Source: Nitrospirota bacterium (GTDB lineage: Bacteria > Nitrospirota > Nitrospiria > Nitrospirales > Nitrospiraceae). From it: DNA of 25,626 nucleotides. Every line of letters begins with the position of its first letter. Within the stretch, counting starts at the first letter, position 1. The notes beneath the pieces were generated by a model. It saw nothing but the letters and a program-made list of their open reading frames with translations. It made no database searches and was not told where the DNA came from. The position numbers and the translations under genes are program-made. The stretch lies in NCBI GenBank assembly GCA_020028195.1, contig JAHWYE010000001.1, forward strand, positions 1 through 25,626, in the 5' to 3' direction. Shown one piece after another: positions 8,335 through 15,358 of the stretch.

Positions 8335-8862
8335 GTGTCAGAGCCCTACGAATGGCGCAGTCAGCTTCGGTCGGCGACCGACACTGAGCAGCTCGGGCGC
8401 TTCATCGGTCAGTCATTGCGAGGAGGAGAAGTGTTAGCGCTGTACGGAGAACTGGGGACGGGAAAGACCACGCTCGTGCGGGGCATCGCAACAGGACTTG
8501 GGGTGCCTTCTCATATCGTGAACAGTCCCACGTTCGTCCTGATCCATGAGTATCAAGGTCGTGTCCCCTTTGCGCACGCGGATCTCTACCGCATCCAGGC
8601 CCAGCCTGAACTGCAGCACATCGGCCTCTCGGACTACCTGGACGGCCAGACTGTGGTGGCGATCGAGTGGGCCGACAAGGGCTTCTTCGAGTTGCCGGAT
8701 GATCGCTTGGAGGTGCATCTGAGTCACCGGAGCGCACGCACCAGGCAGGTTGTCCTCAGGGCCAAGGGAACCGCGATGCGAGGCCTGTTGGATCGTGTGT
8801 TACAGCGATGCGGGGCCCTCAAGGCTGTCACCAGCCTTCAACAAGCGCGGCTTCTACGATGA
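8335..8862 (+). CDS. tsaE: tRNA threonylcarbamoyladenosine biosynthesis ATPase TsaE
   Basis: TsaE is the ATPase that works with TsaB and TsaD to make t6A37 in tRNAs reading ANN codons. From the start chosen here the protein has 175 aa. It shows Walker A GELGTGKTT (38-46), NSPTFVLIHEY, the FAHADLYRI motif and VVAIEWADKG, all diagnostic. It runs about 15-20 residues longer than typical TsaE, at the C-terminus. The frame is open upstream to 8227, but that stretch is Arg/Pro/Ser-rich and overlaps nnr and the inverted repeat. GTG at 8335, just before the family-like sequence, with purine-rich bases upstream, is preferred. Its stop overlaps the next start as ATGA. Confidence 0.93.
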   Translation: MSEPYEWRSQLRSATDTEQLGRFIGQSLRGGEVLALYGELGTGKTTLVRGIATGLGVPSHIVNSPTFVLIHEYQGRVPFAHADLYRIQAQPELQHIGLSDYLDGQTVVAIEWADKGFFELPDDRLEVHLSHRSARTRQVVLRAKGTAMRGLLDRVLQRCGALKAVTSLQQARLLR

Positions 8863-9410
8863 AGATCGTGTGGGCGCCCTGGCGCATGGCCTACATCAAG
8901 AACGCCAGGAAACCGAGAGGATGTATCTTCTGCTCGAAAGTGCGGGAACGACGGGACTCGGTGAACCTCCTGCTCCACCGAGGGCAGCATGCCTTTGTTA
9001 TGATGAACCTCTTCCCTTACAACAGCGGCCATCTGATGGTCGCCCCCTACGCGCACGTCAAGAGTTTGGAAGTGCTGTCCGCCGATAGCGCCCTGGATCT
9101 GATCCGGATGACGAACCTTTCTCTTCGGGTGCTACGGGCGGAGATCCGGCCGGAAGGGTTTAACGTCGGGATGAACCTCGGGCGCGTGAGCGGAGCCGGT
9201 ATCGAGGGCCATGTGCACCTGCATATTGTTCCTCGCTGGAACGGAGACACAAATTTCATGCCGCTGTTTTCCGAGACTCGGGTCATCCCCGAGCATCTCC
9301 GCGCGACCTACCGAAAACTGCGCGCCGGATTCCGCCTGGCCCTCCAGGAAAAGGGAACACTGAGACAGGGTCCCGGACGGGACCTGAAGCGGGTACACCC
9401 ACGGCTATGA
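8859..9410 (+). CDS. HIT-family (histidine triad) hydrolase or phosphorylase
   Basis: This 183-aa protein contains the histidine triad GHVHLHIVPRW and an N-terminal zinc-type CIFC pair (C22, C25), followed by the HAFVMMNLFPYNSGHLMVAPYAHV stretch typical of HIT / Ap4A-phosphorylase-like proteins. Such enzymes act on nucleotidyl-phosphate bonds, for example diadenosine polyphosphates. The real substrate here is not predictable. I chose ATG 8859 (MKIVWAPWRMAYI, a conserved HIT start) rather than the longer frame from 8808. Both ends overlap neighbours by four bases (tsaE upstream, lapA downstream), indicating tight translational coupling. Confidence 0.92.
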   Translation: MKIVWAPWRMAYIKNARKPRGCIFCSKVRERRDSVNLLLHRGQHAFVMMNLFPYNSGHLMVAPYAHVKSLEVLSADSALDLIRMTNLSLRVLRAEIRPEGFNVGMNLGRVSGAGIEGHVHLHIVPRWNGDTNFMPLFSETRVIPEHLRATYRKLRAGFRLALQEKGTLRQGPGRDLKRVHPRL

Positions 9411-9751
9411 TCAGGCTCATCCTGGTTGGCATCTTGTTGTTGCTTTCTCTGACCTTCTTTCTCCAAAACCAGGAGCAAGAGGTCACCCTCCGGTATTTCT
9501 TCGGACTGGCCGCGGCCACAACGTACATTTACAAGCCAATCCTCAGCGCCTTTGCCATCGGTCTGCTCGTGGCCTCCATCCTTTTGTTTCCACCCTGGAT
9601 CAGAGGACGAATTGAACTCAGGCGAAAGACAAGAGCACTGCAGGAGGCGGAGGCTGACCTTGAACGGCTCCGGCAGTCGATGGGGAAGGTACTGCATACG
9701 CCCGCCAAGCAGGGGACGCGTGAGATCGCCGAGGAGCTTCAGGATGAATGA
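9407..9751 (+). CDS. lapA: LapA-domain (DUF1049) inner-membrane protein
   Basis: This 114-aa membrane protein has two predicted transmembrane segments (about residues 2-20 and 43-63) and a cytosolic C-terminal coiled-coil-like tail rich in Arg and Glu (about 66-100). The FFLQNQEQEVTLRYFFG segment after the first helix matches LapA/YciS-type proteins. In enterobacteria LapA works with LapB in control of lipopolysaccharide assembly. No lapB is adjacent here, so that role is not supported by context. Its ATG overlaps the HIT stop (ATGA) and its stop overlaps mutS by eight bases. Confidence 0.82.
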   Translation: MIRLILVGILLLLSLTFFLQNQEQEVTLRYFFGLAAATTYIYKPILSAFAIGLLVASILLFPPWIRGRIELRRKTRALQEAEADLERLRQSMGKVLHTPAKQGTREIAEELQDE

Positions 9752-12407
9752 AGCCGATCTGACGCCTTTGATGCGCCAGTACTGGGACATCAAGCGTGCC
9801 TACCAGGACGCGATCCTGTTCTTCCGCGTAGGCGACTTTTATGAAATGTTCTACAAGGATGCGGAGGAGGCATCTCAACTCCTGAGCATTGCCTTGACTT
9901 CCCGTGACAAAGCCCGCGCAGAGCCAGTCCCGCTGTGCGGTGTCCCGTACCACGCCGCAACCGGATACATCGCCAAGCTCCTCAAGGCCGGACGGACGGT
10001 GGCCCTGTGCGAGCAGGTGGAAGACCCTCAGCTCGCCAAGGGGCTGGTTCGGCGCGAGGTGGTCCGCCTCTACACGCCTGGGACGCTCATCGACAGCGAA
10101 CTGCTCCCAACGACGGAGTCGAATTTTCTCGCGGCGGTCGTCGCCTCCTCCCGCCCCTCGCCGCAATCCGACCGTTCCCCCGTTCTGGGGCTCGCGGCTC
10201 TCGACCTCTCCACTGGCGAATTCTGGGTCATGGAGTTCCAGGGTGACCGGGCGCAGGCCGACCTTCAGGATGAGTTGGCCCGGCTGGAGCCGCGGGAATT
10301 GCTGTACCCGATGACTCTTCAAGTCCAGATGCAGCCGGCATTCGACCGGTTGAAGGGCCTTCGCCTGTGCGCGCAGGAGCCTGTCTGCTTCGAGCTTTCG
10401 TCGGCTGAGCACAGCTTGCGGAAACAGTTCGGAGTGGACTCTCTCGACGGATTCGGTTGCCGGGGACTGAGTCTCGGCCTGCAGGCAGCTGGGGCCGTGA
10501 TGCGATACCTCCGTGAGACTCAGCCGACCGCCTGTCTGGATCATGTGCGCCGATTGCAGGTTCGGCATTCCAGTCACGAGATGCATCTCGACAGTATCAC
10601 CATTCGCAACCTGGAACTGATCAGACCGCTGGTGGATACCTATGTGCCCAACGATCAGAAACAACCCACCCTGCTTTCGGTGCTCAACCGAACGGTCACG
10701 GTCATGGGAAGCCGCTTGATGCGAGATTGGATCATCCGGCCACTGGTGAAGCTTGCCCCCATCCATGCTCGTCTGGATGCGGTGGCCGAGTTGGTCGAAC
10801 AGCTCCGGGGCCGCACTGGCATTCGGACCGCGCTCAGAACGGTCCAGGATATCGCACGGCTGAGCAGCAGGGTTTCCCTTGGAGCGGCGAATCCGCGCGA
10901 TGTGCTGGCGTTGAAGCAGTCGGTTGCGGCCCTCCCTGAGATCCGGACGCACGTGGCGTCCCTCCGCTCTTCGCTGCTCCAAGACCTGGCTCGATCGTGG
11001 GACGATTTGGCCGACCTTCACGAGCTGGTCGAACGCGCGATTCTTCCGGACGCGCCGGCTTCAAGCAGAGACGGCGGAATGATCAAGAACGGCTACCACC
11101 CTCCTCTGGACGAACTGCGCAAGGCGTGCCGAGAAGGGAAAGGCTGGATCGCCGGGCTGGAAGCTCGCGAACGGGAACGCACCGGTATCGAATCATTGAA
11201 GGTGCGATTCAATCAAGTCTTCGGCTATTACATCGAAGTGACCAAGGCGAACTTGACTCGTGTCCCTGATCATTATGTTCGCAAGCAGACGCTCGTCAAC
11301 GCCGAACGATTCACGACCGCCGAACTCAAGGAATTGGAAGAGAAGGTGACCGGCGCTGAGCTGAAACTCATCACACTCGAACAGGAACTCTTTGAGGAGG
11401 TCCGCGCAAAATTGGCACAAGAGACGCCACGCCTCCAGGTGATGGCATCCGTGATCGCGGTGCTGGACGTGCTGACGGCCCTGGCGGAAACAGCGGCCAT
11501 CAACCAGTATGTCCGCCCCGACGTCGATGAGGGAGGAACGATCCGAATCACCGAGGGTCGGCATCCGGTGGTGGAACGGCTGGCCCTCTCGGGGGGATTC
11601 ATTCCCAACGACACCTTGCTGGACCTCGAGACCAACCGGCTCTTGATCATCACCGGGCCGAACATGGCCGGGAAGAGCACCTACCTCCGACAGGTCGCGC
11701 TGATCGCACTGATGGCCCAAATGGGCAGTTTTGTTCCGGCCCGGGTGGCCAGCGTCGGTCTGGTGGACCGGATCTTCACGCGTGTCGGCGCGTCCGACAA
11801 CCTGGCGGGCGGGCAGAGCACGTTCATGGTGGAAATGACGGAGACCGCGCAAATCCTGAACTGTGCGACCACCCGTAGCTTGATCCTGCTGGATGAGATC
11901 GGACGCGGGACCAGTACCTATGATGGACTCAGCATCGCCTGGGCTGTGGCGGAATATATCCAGGATCAACGCCACCTGGGCGCACGGACGCTCTTTGCCA
12001 CCCATTACCATGAGATGACTCAACTGGCCGCGCTGCGGGAGGGCGTGAAAAATTACTCGGTCTCAGTCCGAGAGCGCGATGGGGAAGTGCTGTTCCTGAG
12101 GAAAATTGTGCAGGGAGGAGCAGACAGAAGCTATGGGATTTATGTGGCCAGGCTGGCCGGTCTTCCGGCTCCCGTGATCACCCGTGCGGGGGAGGTCCTG
12201 GCTCAACTGGAGCGTCCGGCCACAGGCGTCCTTTCTGACCAGGCCCTAGAAAACGAGACCCTTGGCTCGGATCGCTCTCTCCCACAGCCGCACCCGATCA
12301 TCGAAGAGGTGCGGCAGATGGATCTGTTCTCCATGACTCCGCTGGAAGCGCTGAACCGTCTGGCCGAGCTTCAACGACGGTTGGAGGATGAGAAGTCAGA
12401 GAAATAA
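9744..12407 (+). CDS. mutS: DNA mismatch repair protein MutS
   Basis: MutS recognises mismatches and recruits MutL through an ATP-driven clamp. From ATG 9744 (MNEADLTPLMRQYW) the protein has 887 aa, close to the usual MutS1 size. The mismatch-reading motif is GDFYEMF with F32-x-E34. The core, lever and clamp follow, with GYYIEVTKANL. The ATPase has Walker A GPNMAGKST starting at residue 638, Walker B LILLDEIGRGTSTYDGLS, and the ATHYHEMT switch. The C-terminal helix is present. The reading frame is open upstream to 9552, but those residues overlap lapA and are not MutS-like. It is the last gene of the plus-strand run and ends just before a hairpin terminator. Confidence 0.98.
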   Translation: MNEADLTPLMRQYWDIKRAYQDAILFFRVGDFYEMFYKDAEEASQLLSIALTSRDKARAEPVPLCGVPYHAATGYIAKLLKAGRTVALCEQVEDPQLAKGLVRREVVRLYTPGTLIDSELLPTTESNFLAAVVASSRPSPQSDRSPVLGLAALDLSTGEFWVMEFQGDRAQADLQDELARLEPRELLYPMTLQVQMQPAFDRLKGLRLCAQEPVCFELSSAEHSLRKQFGVDSLDGFGCRGLSLGLQAAGAVMRYLRETQPTACLDHVRRLQVRHSSHEMHLDSITIRNLELIRPLVDTYVPNDQKQPTLLSVLNRTVTVMGSRLMRDWIIRPLVKLAPIHARLDAVAELVEQLRGRTGIRTALRTVQDIARLSSRVSLGAANPRDVLALKQSVAALPEIRTHVASLRSSLLQDLARSWDDLADLHELVERAILPDAPASSRDGGMIKNGYHPPLDELRKACREGKGWIAGLEARERERTGIESLKVRFNQVFGYYIEVTKANLTRVPDHYVRKQTLVNAERFTTAELKELEEKVTGAELKLITLEQELFEEVRAKLAQETPRLQVMASVIAVLDVLTALAETAAINQYVRPDVDEGGTIRITEGRHPVVERLALSGGFIPNDTLLDLETNRLLIITGPNMAGKSTYLRQVALIALMAQMGSFVPARVASVGLVDRIFTRVGASDNLAGGQSTFMVEMTETAQILNCATTRSLILLDEIGRGTSTYDGLSIAWAVAEYIQDQRHLGARTLFATHYHEMTQLAALREGVKNYSVSVRERDGEVLFLRKIVQGGADRSYGIYVARLAGLPAPVITRAGEVLAQLERPATGVLSDQALENETLGSDRSLPQPHPIIEEVRQMDLFSMTPLEALNRLAELQRRLEDEKSEK

Positions 12408-12441
12408 AAAGGGGTGCCATGCTGTTCGCATGGCACCCCTT
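12402..12441. terminator. Rho-independent terminator between convergent mutS and exported-protein genes
   Basis: GGGGTGCCATGC (12411-12422) pairs perfectly with 12428-12439 around a 5-nt loop, extended to 14 bp by flanking A/T pairs. On the minus strand the stem is followed by a T-rich tract (TTTTTATTT), making a strong terminator for the two exported-protein genes. Reading rightward after mutS the stem is followed only by TTCACTCC, so it is weaker there, but it probably serves both. Confidence 0.88.
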
Positions 12442-12473
12442 CACTCCAACTCTCTCCAACCCTTACAGAGACC

Positions 12474-13142
12474 CTACTTGCCGATCGTGTCTTCGTTCGC
12501 GCTCCAGGGAGTTAAGCCAGAAGCAGCAACCTTTCCGCCTGGTAACAACACATCATATTGCATGGACGTCGCATCTCTACCCTTCGGTGACGTATTGAGC
12601 TGCCGCTTAGCTTCATAGCAGGCCTTATCGAAATCGCTCTTTGCCTGCTGACACTCCTTGGTCATCAAGGCCCTGATACTCCGTGGCTTGGCCGGGTCTC
12701 CGGCGATCTCCGGCAGCTTCTTCACTGAGGTGATCACGCGCTTGTTCTGCTCCACCTCCTGAGCCACGAACTCGATCAAGGTGGTCGCCGAGGCGGGCGG
12801 CACTTCTTTCGCCGCCGCCGGTCCAGCGTGGAGCCGCCCCATGGATTTCAGTTCCTCCCAAACCTTCTTGTCGGCGGCATAGAACTTCAGGTTCTTCCCC
12901 GGTTGCATCTTCTGCCAGTAGTAGCCACTTTCCGCGTTGCCACCCAGCACCGCAGTATTAATCCACACCGCCTCATCATAGGGATCGAGGATGATGACTC
13001 GGCCGGTCAGCGTGGTCGGCTTGCTCATGTCACCCCACTCGAACCGCTCCTGGAACGCCTCGATGGCCAGTGCGGTCGTAGTCAACCCCACGACCAAGAC
13101 CATGGCGGCGACAAATACCCAGCCTTTTCCATGAACTCTCAT
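12474..13142 (-). CDS. Exported protein of unknown function (222 aa)
   Basis: I do not recognise this family. The ATG at 13142 is preceded by GGGGAGG at six bases. The first 26 residues form a signal peptide: K6, then a hydrophobic core VFVAAMVLVVGL and an ALA cleavage motif at 24-26. The mature part begins with aromatic-rich sequence, has a TLTGRVIIL beta-like segment, tyrosine- and tryptophan-rich stretches (ESGYYWQKM), and a charged probably helical region (about 110-170) with two cysteines (KECQ, DKACY) that could form a disulfide. It is the second gene of a two-gene unit ending in a strong terminator. A periplasmic or extracytoplasmic location is inferred from the signal peptide. No lipobox or membrane anchor is seen. 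Confidence 0.75.
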   Translation of the reverse strand: MRVHGKGWVFVAAMVLVVGLTTTALAIEAFQERFEWGDMSKPTTLTGRVIILDPYDEAVWINTAVLGGNAESGYYWQKMQPGKNLKFYAADKKVWEELKSMGRLHAGPAAAKEVPPASATTLIEFVAQEVEQNKRVITSVKKLPEIAGDPAKPRSIRALMTKECQQAKSDFDKACYEAKRQLNTSPKGRDATSMQYDVLLPGGKVAASGLTPWSANEDTIGK

Positions 13143-13216
13143 AAATGCCTCCCCTTCACGTAACCAGTTTATAAAGACATTACGGTCAGGCCGGAACAAG
13201 GAATCGGTCAACCACC

Positions 13217-13780
13217 CTAATCCTTTTTCAGGGGCTTGAACCCGGTGATCGTTCGCCCATCAAGCGTCACTTCCATCGCGACCAGGTCTTGGGACGCCTT
13301 GATGATCTGGTCCATGAGCGCCTTGTCCTTTACGCTGAGGCGGACGGTCGTTTGAGCATGGTACCAGCCGGCGTAGGGATTGTTCTTTTCGGTTCCTCCG
13401 ACAAAGCCCCATGCGCAGCACACGAACAGCGGATCCGGAGGCCGCACGTCCAGATCGGACGACGACCGGCCGGCTGGGGTTCCTGAGGCTGGTTCACCGG
13501 TGTTCCAGTACTGAATACCAAACAGAAGCTCCTGATCCGGATTGTCCGCCCATTGCGACCAGACGCGACCCTTCAGAGTCTTTACGGCCGTTCCCTTCAA
13601 GGGAATATTCCCCAGCGTGGTGACACCTTCAGGGGCTGGCGCAGCGGCGGGACCTGCAGCGGCAGGCCCAGTGGCGGGACCTTTAGCGGCTGGCTCATCT
13701 GCGGCGGCGACAAAACCGGCCGTCAGGAGGCCGGCAACAACGAAGATTGCAACTGCGGCTATGACAAAGAGCCTATTCAT
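13217..13780 (-). CDS. Exported protein of unknown function (187 aa)
   Basis: Unrecognised family. I chose ATG 13780 because GGGAGG lies eight bases upstream; a GTG nine bases earlier would sit on that ribosome site. A signal peptide (hydrophobic 4-24, AAA near 25-27) is followed by an Ala/Pro/Gly-rich low-complexity linker (about 30-52). A globular part follows with TLKGRVWSQW, LLFGIQYWNTG, adjacent cysteines in LFVCCAWGF, and GWYHAQTTVRLSV. The TLKGRV segment echoes TLTGRV in the downstream exported protein, which hints at a shared fold but is too short to prove it. It is first in a two-gene unit with its own promoter at 13979-14008 and a leader of about 190 nt. Confidence 0.75.
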   Translation of the reverse strand: MNRLFVIAAVAIFVVAGLLTAGFVAAADEPAAKGPATGPAAAGPAAAPAPEGVTTLGNIPLKGTAVKTLKGRVWSQWADNPDQELLFGIQYWNTGEPASGTPAGRSSSDLDVRPPDPLFVCCAWGFVGGTEKNNPYAGWYHAQTTVRLSVKDKALMDQIIKASQDLVAMEVTLDGRTITGFKPLKKD

Positions 13781-14098
13781 TCCTCGCACCTCCCTACCTT
13801 GAGCATCAAGACCTTTGGATGAACATCCGCTTAAGAGAGCAACACGATACGATCAACTAGACAAAGAAAATTCTGCGTGAGGAAGAAACTCTTTTGCACC
13901 TCCTTTCCTCCCACAGTGAATCCTTTTTCACTGCTCGATTCGATCAGAGGCACGGGCAGTTTAGAGAGACAGGGAGCCATCCTACTCAATCGCCCATTAG
14001 CTTGTCAAGGGGATATTTCCCCCAGGCTTACCTCCCTCAGATGAAGAAAATCTTTTATTGAACAATGGTTTGTGCGCTGATTTGCCGAGACCGGACGT
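13781..14098. other. Intergenic region and long leader upstream of the exported-protein pair
   Basis: The stretch contains the promoter at 13979-14008. On the minus strand it also has a 7-bp inverted repeat (13914-13920 with 13927-13933) and a near-perfect Shine-Dalgarno-like AAAGGAGGTG (13897-13906) with no start codon at the right distance. No clear terminator for the M16 peptidase gene was found between 14040 and 14098. No small reading frame with good support was seen. Confidence 0.5.
13979..14008 (-). promoter_or_regulatory. Sigma70-type promoter of the exported-protein pair
   Basis: On the minus strand a perfect TTGACA (14003-14008) and a TAGGAT box (13979-13984) are 18 nt apart. Initiation near 13972 would give a leader of about 190 nt before ATG 13780. 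Confidence 0.62.
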
Positions 14099-15352
14099 TC
14101 AATGCAGCGCAGAAGAGATGGAGCGAGCCGAGACTGGTCCGAGTGCCGTCACCGACAAGCAATTCAGATCGAAGAGTTCGCGACTGAGCGACAGCAGATG
14201 ATCCGCTGACACCTGGTCGATCTCAGCGATGATCTCCGCAAGAGACGAATGTCGCCCTTGGTATAGCTCATCCTTCGCAAGCTTGCTCATGCGACTGTGC
14301 GAACTCTCAAGGCCGAGCATCAGGCCGCCCTTCATCTGGTTCTTGGCTCGTTCCAGTTCCTTCCGGTCCACGCCCTCAGTGCGCAATTTCCGAATCTCTC
14401 GGCAGATCAACTCGACGACCCGCGGCGCTTCACGAGCTCTCGTTGCTGCATAGACCGTCAGGGTCCCGACGTCGGAGAAGGTGGACAGGTACGAGTAGAT
14501 GGAATAGGTCAGACCTCGCTTCTCCCGGACCTCTTGGAACAAGCGAGAGCTGACGCTTCCGCCGAGCAGGACGTTCAGAGCGTGGGCTGCGTATCGGTCC
14601 TTGCGACCGGCCGGAACTCCTTTGAGCCCCAGACACAGGTGAACCTGCTCAAGCGGCTTCCGCCGCACCGTCAGCCCTCCAGCCACTTTCGGGGGCCACC
14701 GGTCCAGCTTGGGCCGGCTTCCGCGTTCGAAGGAGCCGAAGGTGGACTCCAGCAACGGCATCAATTCCTTCACACGAAAATTTCCAGCCACGGCCACGAC
14801 GGTCTGAAAAGGATCATAGTGGTCACGGATGTAGCGCAGGAGCTGTCCCCGGCGCAATCCCTTGATCGTGACCGCATTGCCCAGGATGGGCCGACCAAGC
14901 GGGTGCCGCGCGAGCGTCTGCTCGGTATGGAGGTCTTGCACCAGATCCTCGGGATCGTCCTCAACCATCCGAATTTCTTCCAGAACCACCTGCTTTTCCT
15001 TTTCGACTTCCTTGGCGTCGAACTTCGAGTGATGAAAGAGATCCGCGAGCAAGCCAACGGCCGGCTGCAACTGCTGGTCCAGCACCTTGGCATAGAAGGT
15101 CGTCGTTTCACGGCTGGTGAAGGCGTTCATCTCCCCGCCCAGCCCGTCTATCTCACGGGAAATCTGAGTGGCCGAGCGATTCCTGGTCCCCTTGAAAAAC
15201 ATATGTTCGATAAAGTGGGACAGACCCTCCTCTCCGGCGCCCTCATCGCGGGACCCCACATTGACCCAGACGCCGACTGTGACCGACTTGACAGTCGGAA
15301 TCCGCTCGGTTACCACCCGCAGCCCGTTGTCCAACACGAACTTCCGGTACAC
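14099..15352 (-). CDS. M16-family zinc metallopeptidase
   Basis: This 417-aa protein of the pitrilysin / processing-peptidase family has the inverted zinc motif HFIEH at residues 46-50, with the family context GSRDEGAGEEGLSHFIEHMFFKGT, and the downstream acidic ligand region EEIRMVEDDPEDL. The C-terminal half has the second M16 domain (EQVHLCLGLKGV, LNVLLGGSVSSRLFQEVREKRGLTYSIYSY). The length fits the bacterial single-chain M16 type that dimerises. It starts at GTG 15352, only six nucleotides after the pnp stop, and M16 genes commonly follow pnp in bacteria. Peptide or protein turnover is likely, but the actual substrate is unknown. No signal peptide, so cytosolic. Confidence 0.93.
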   Translation of the reverse strand: MYRKFVLDNGLRVVTERIPTVKSVTVGVWVNVGSRDEGAGEEGLSHFIEHMFFKGTRNRSATQISREIDGLGGEMNAFTSRETTTFYAKVLDQQLQPAVGLLADLFHHSKFDAKEVEKEKQVVLEEIRMVEDDPEDLVQDLHTEQTLARHPLGRPILGNAVTIKGLRRGQLLRYIRDHYDPFQTVVAVAGNFRVKELMPLLESTFGSFERGSRPKLDRWPPKVAGGLTVRRKPLEQVHLCLGLKGVPAGRKDRYAAHALNVLLGGSVSSRLFQEVREKRGLTYSIYSYLSTFSDVGTLTVYAATRAREAPRVVELICREIRKLRTEGVDRKELERAKNQMKGGLMLGLESSHSRMSKLAKDELYQGRHSSLAEIIAEIDQVSADHLLSLSRELFDLNCLSVTALGPVSARSISSALH

Positions 15353-15358
15353 GTGCCC

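Noticed and set aside
9618..11021. A 467-codon minus-strand open frame opposite mutS
   Set aside because: Antisense to the mutS N-terminal half; no recognisable protein sequence or ribosome site.
13897..13906. Strong Shine-Dalgarno-like AAAGGAGGTG on the minus strand, considered as marking a small gene
   Set aside because: No start codon occurs at a normal distance and the following frame has no support.
13914..13933. 7-bp inverted repeat considered as a terminator
   Set aside because: No T-tract follows on either strand; it lies within the inferred leader of the exported pair and may be structural only.
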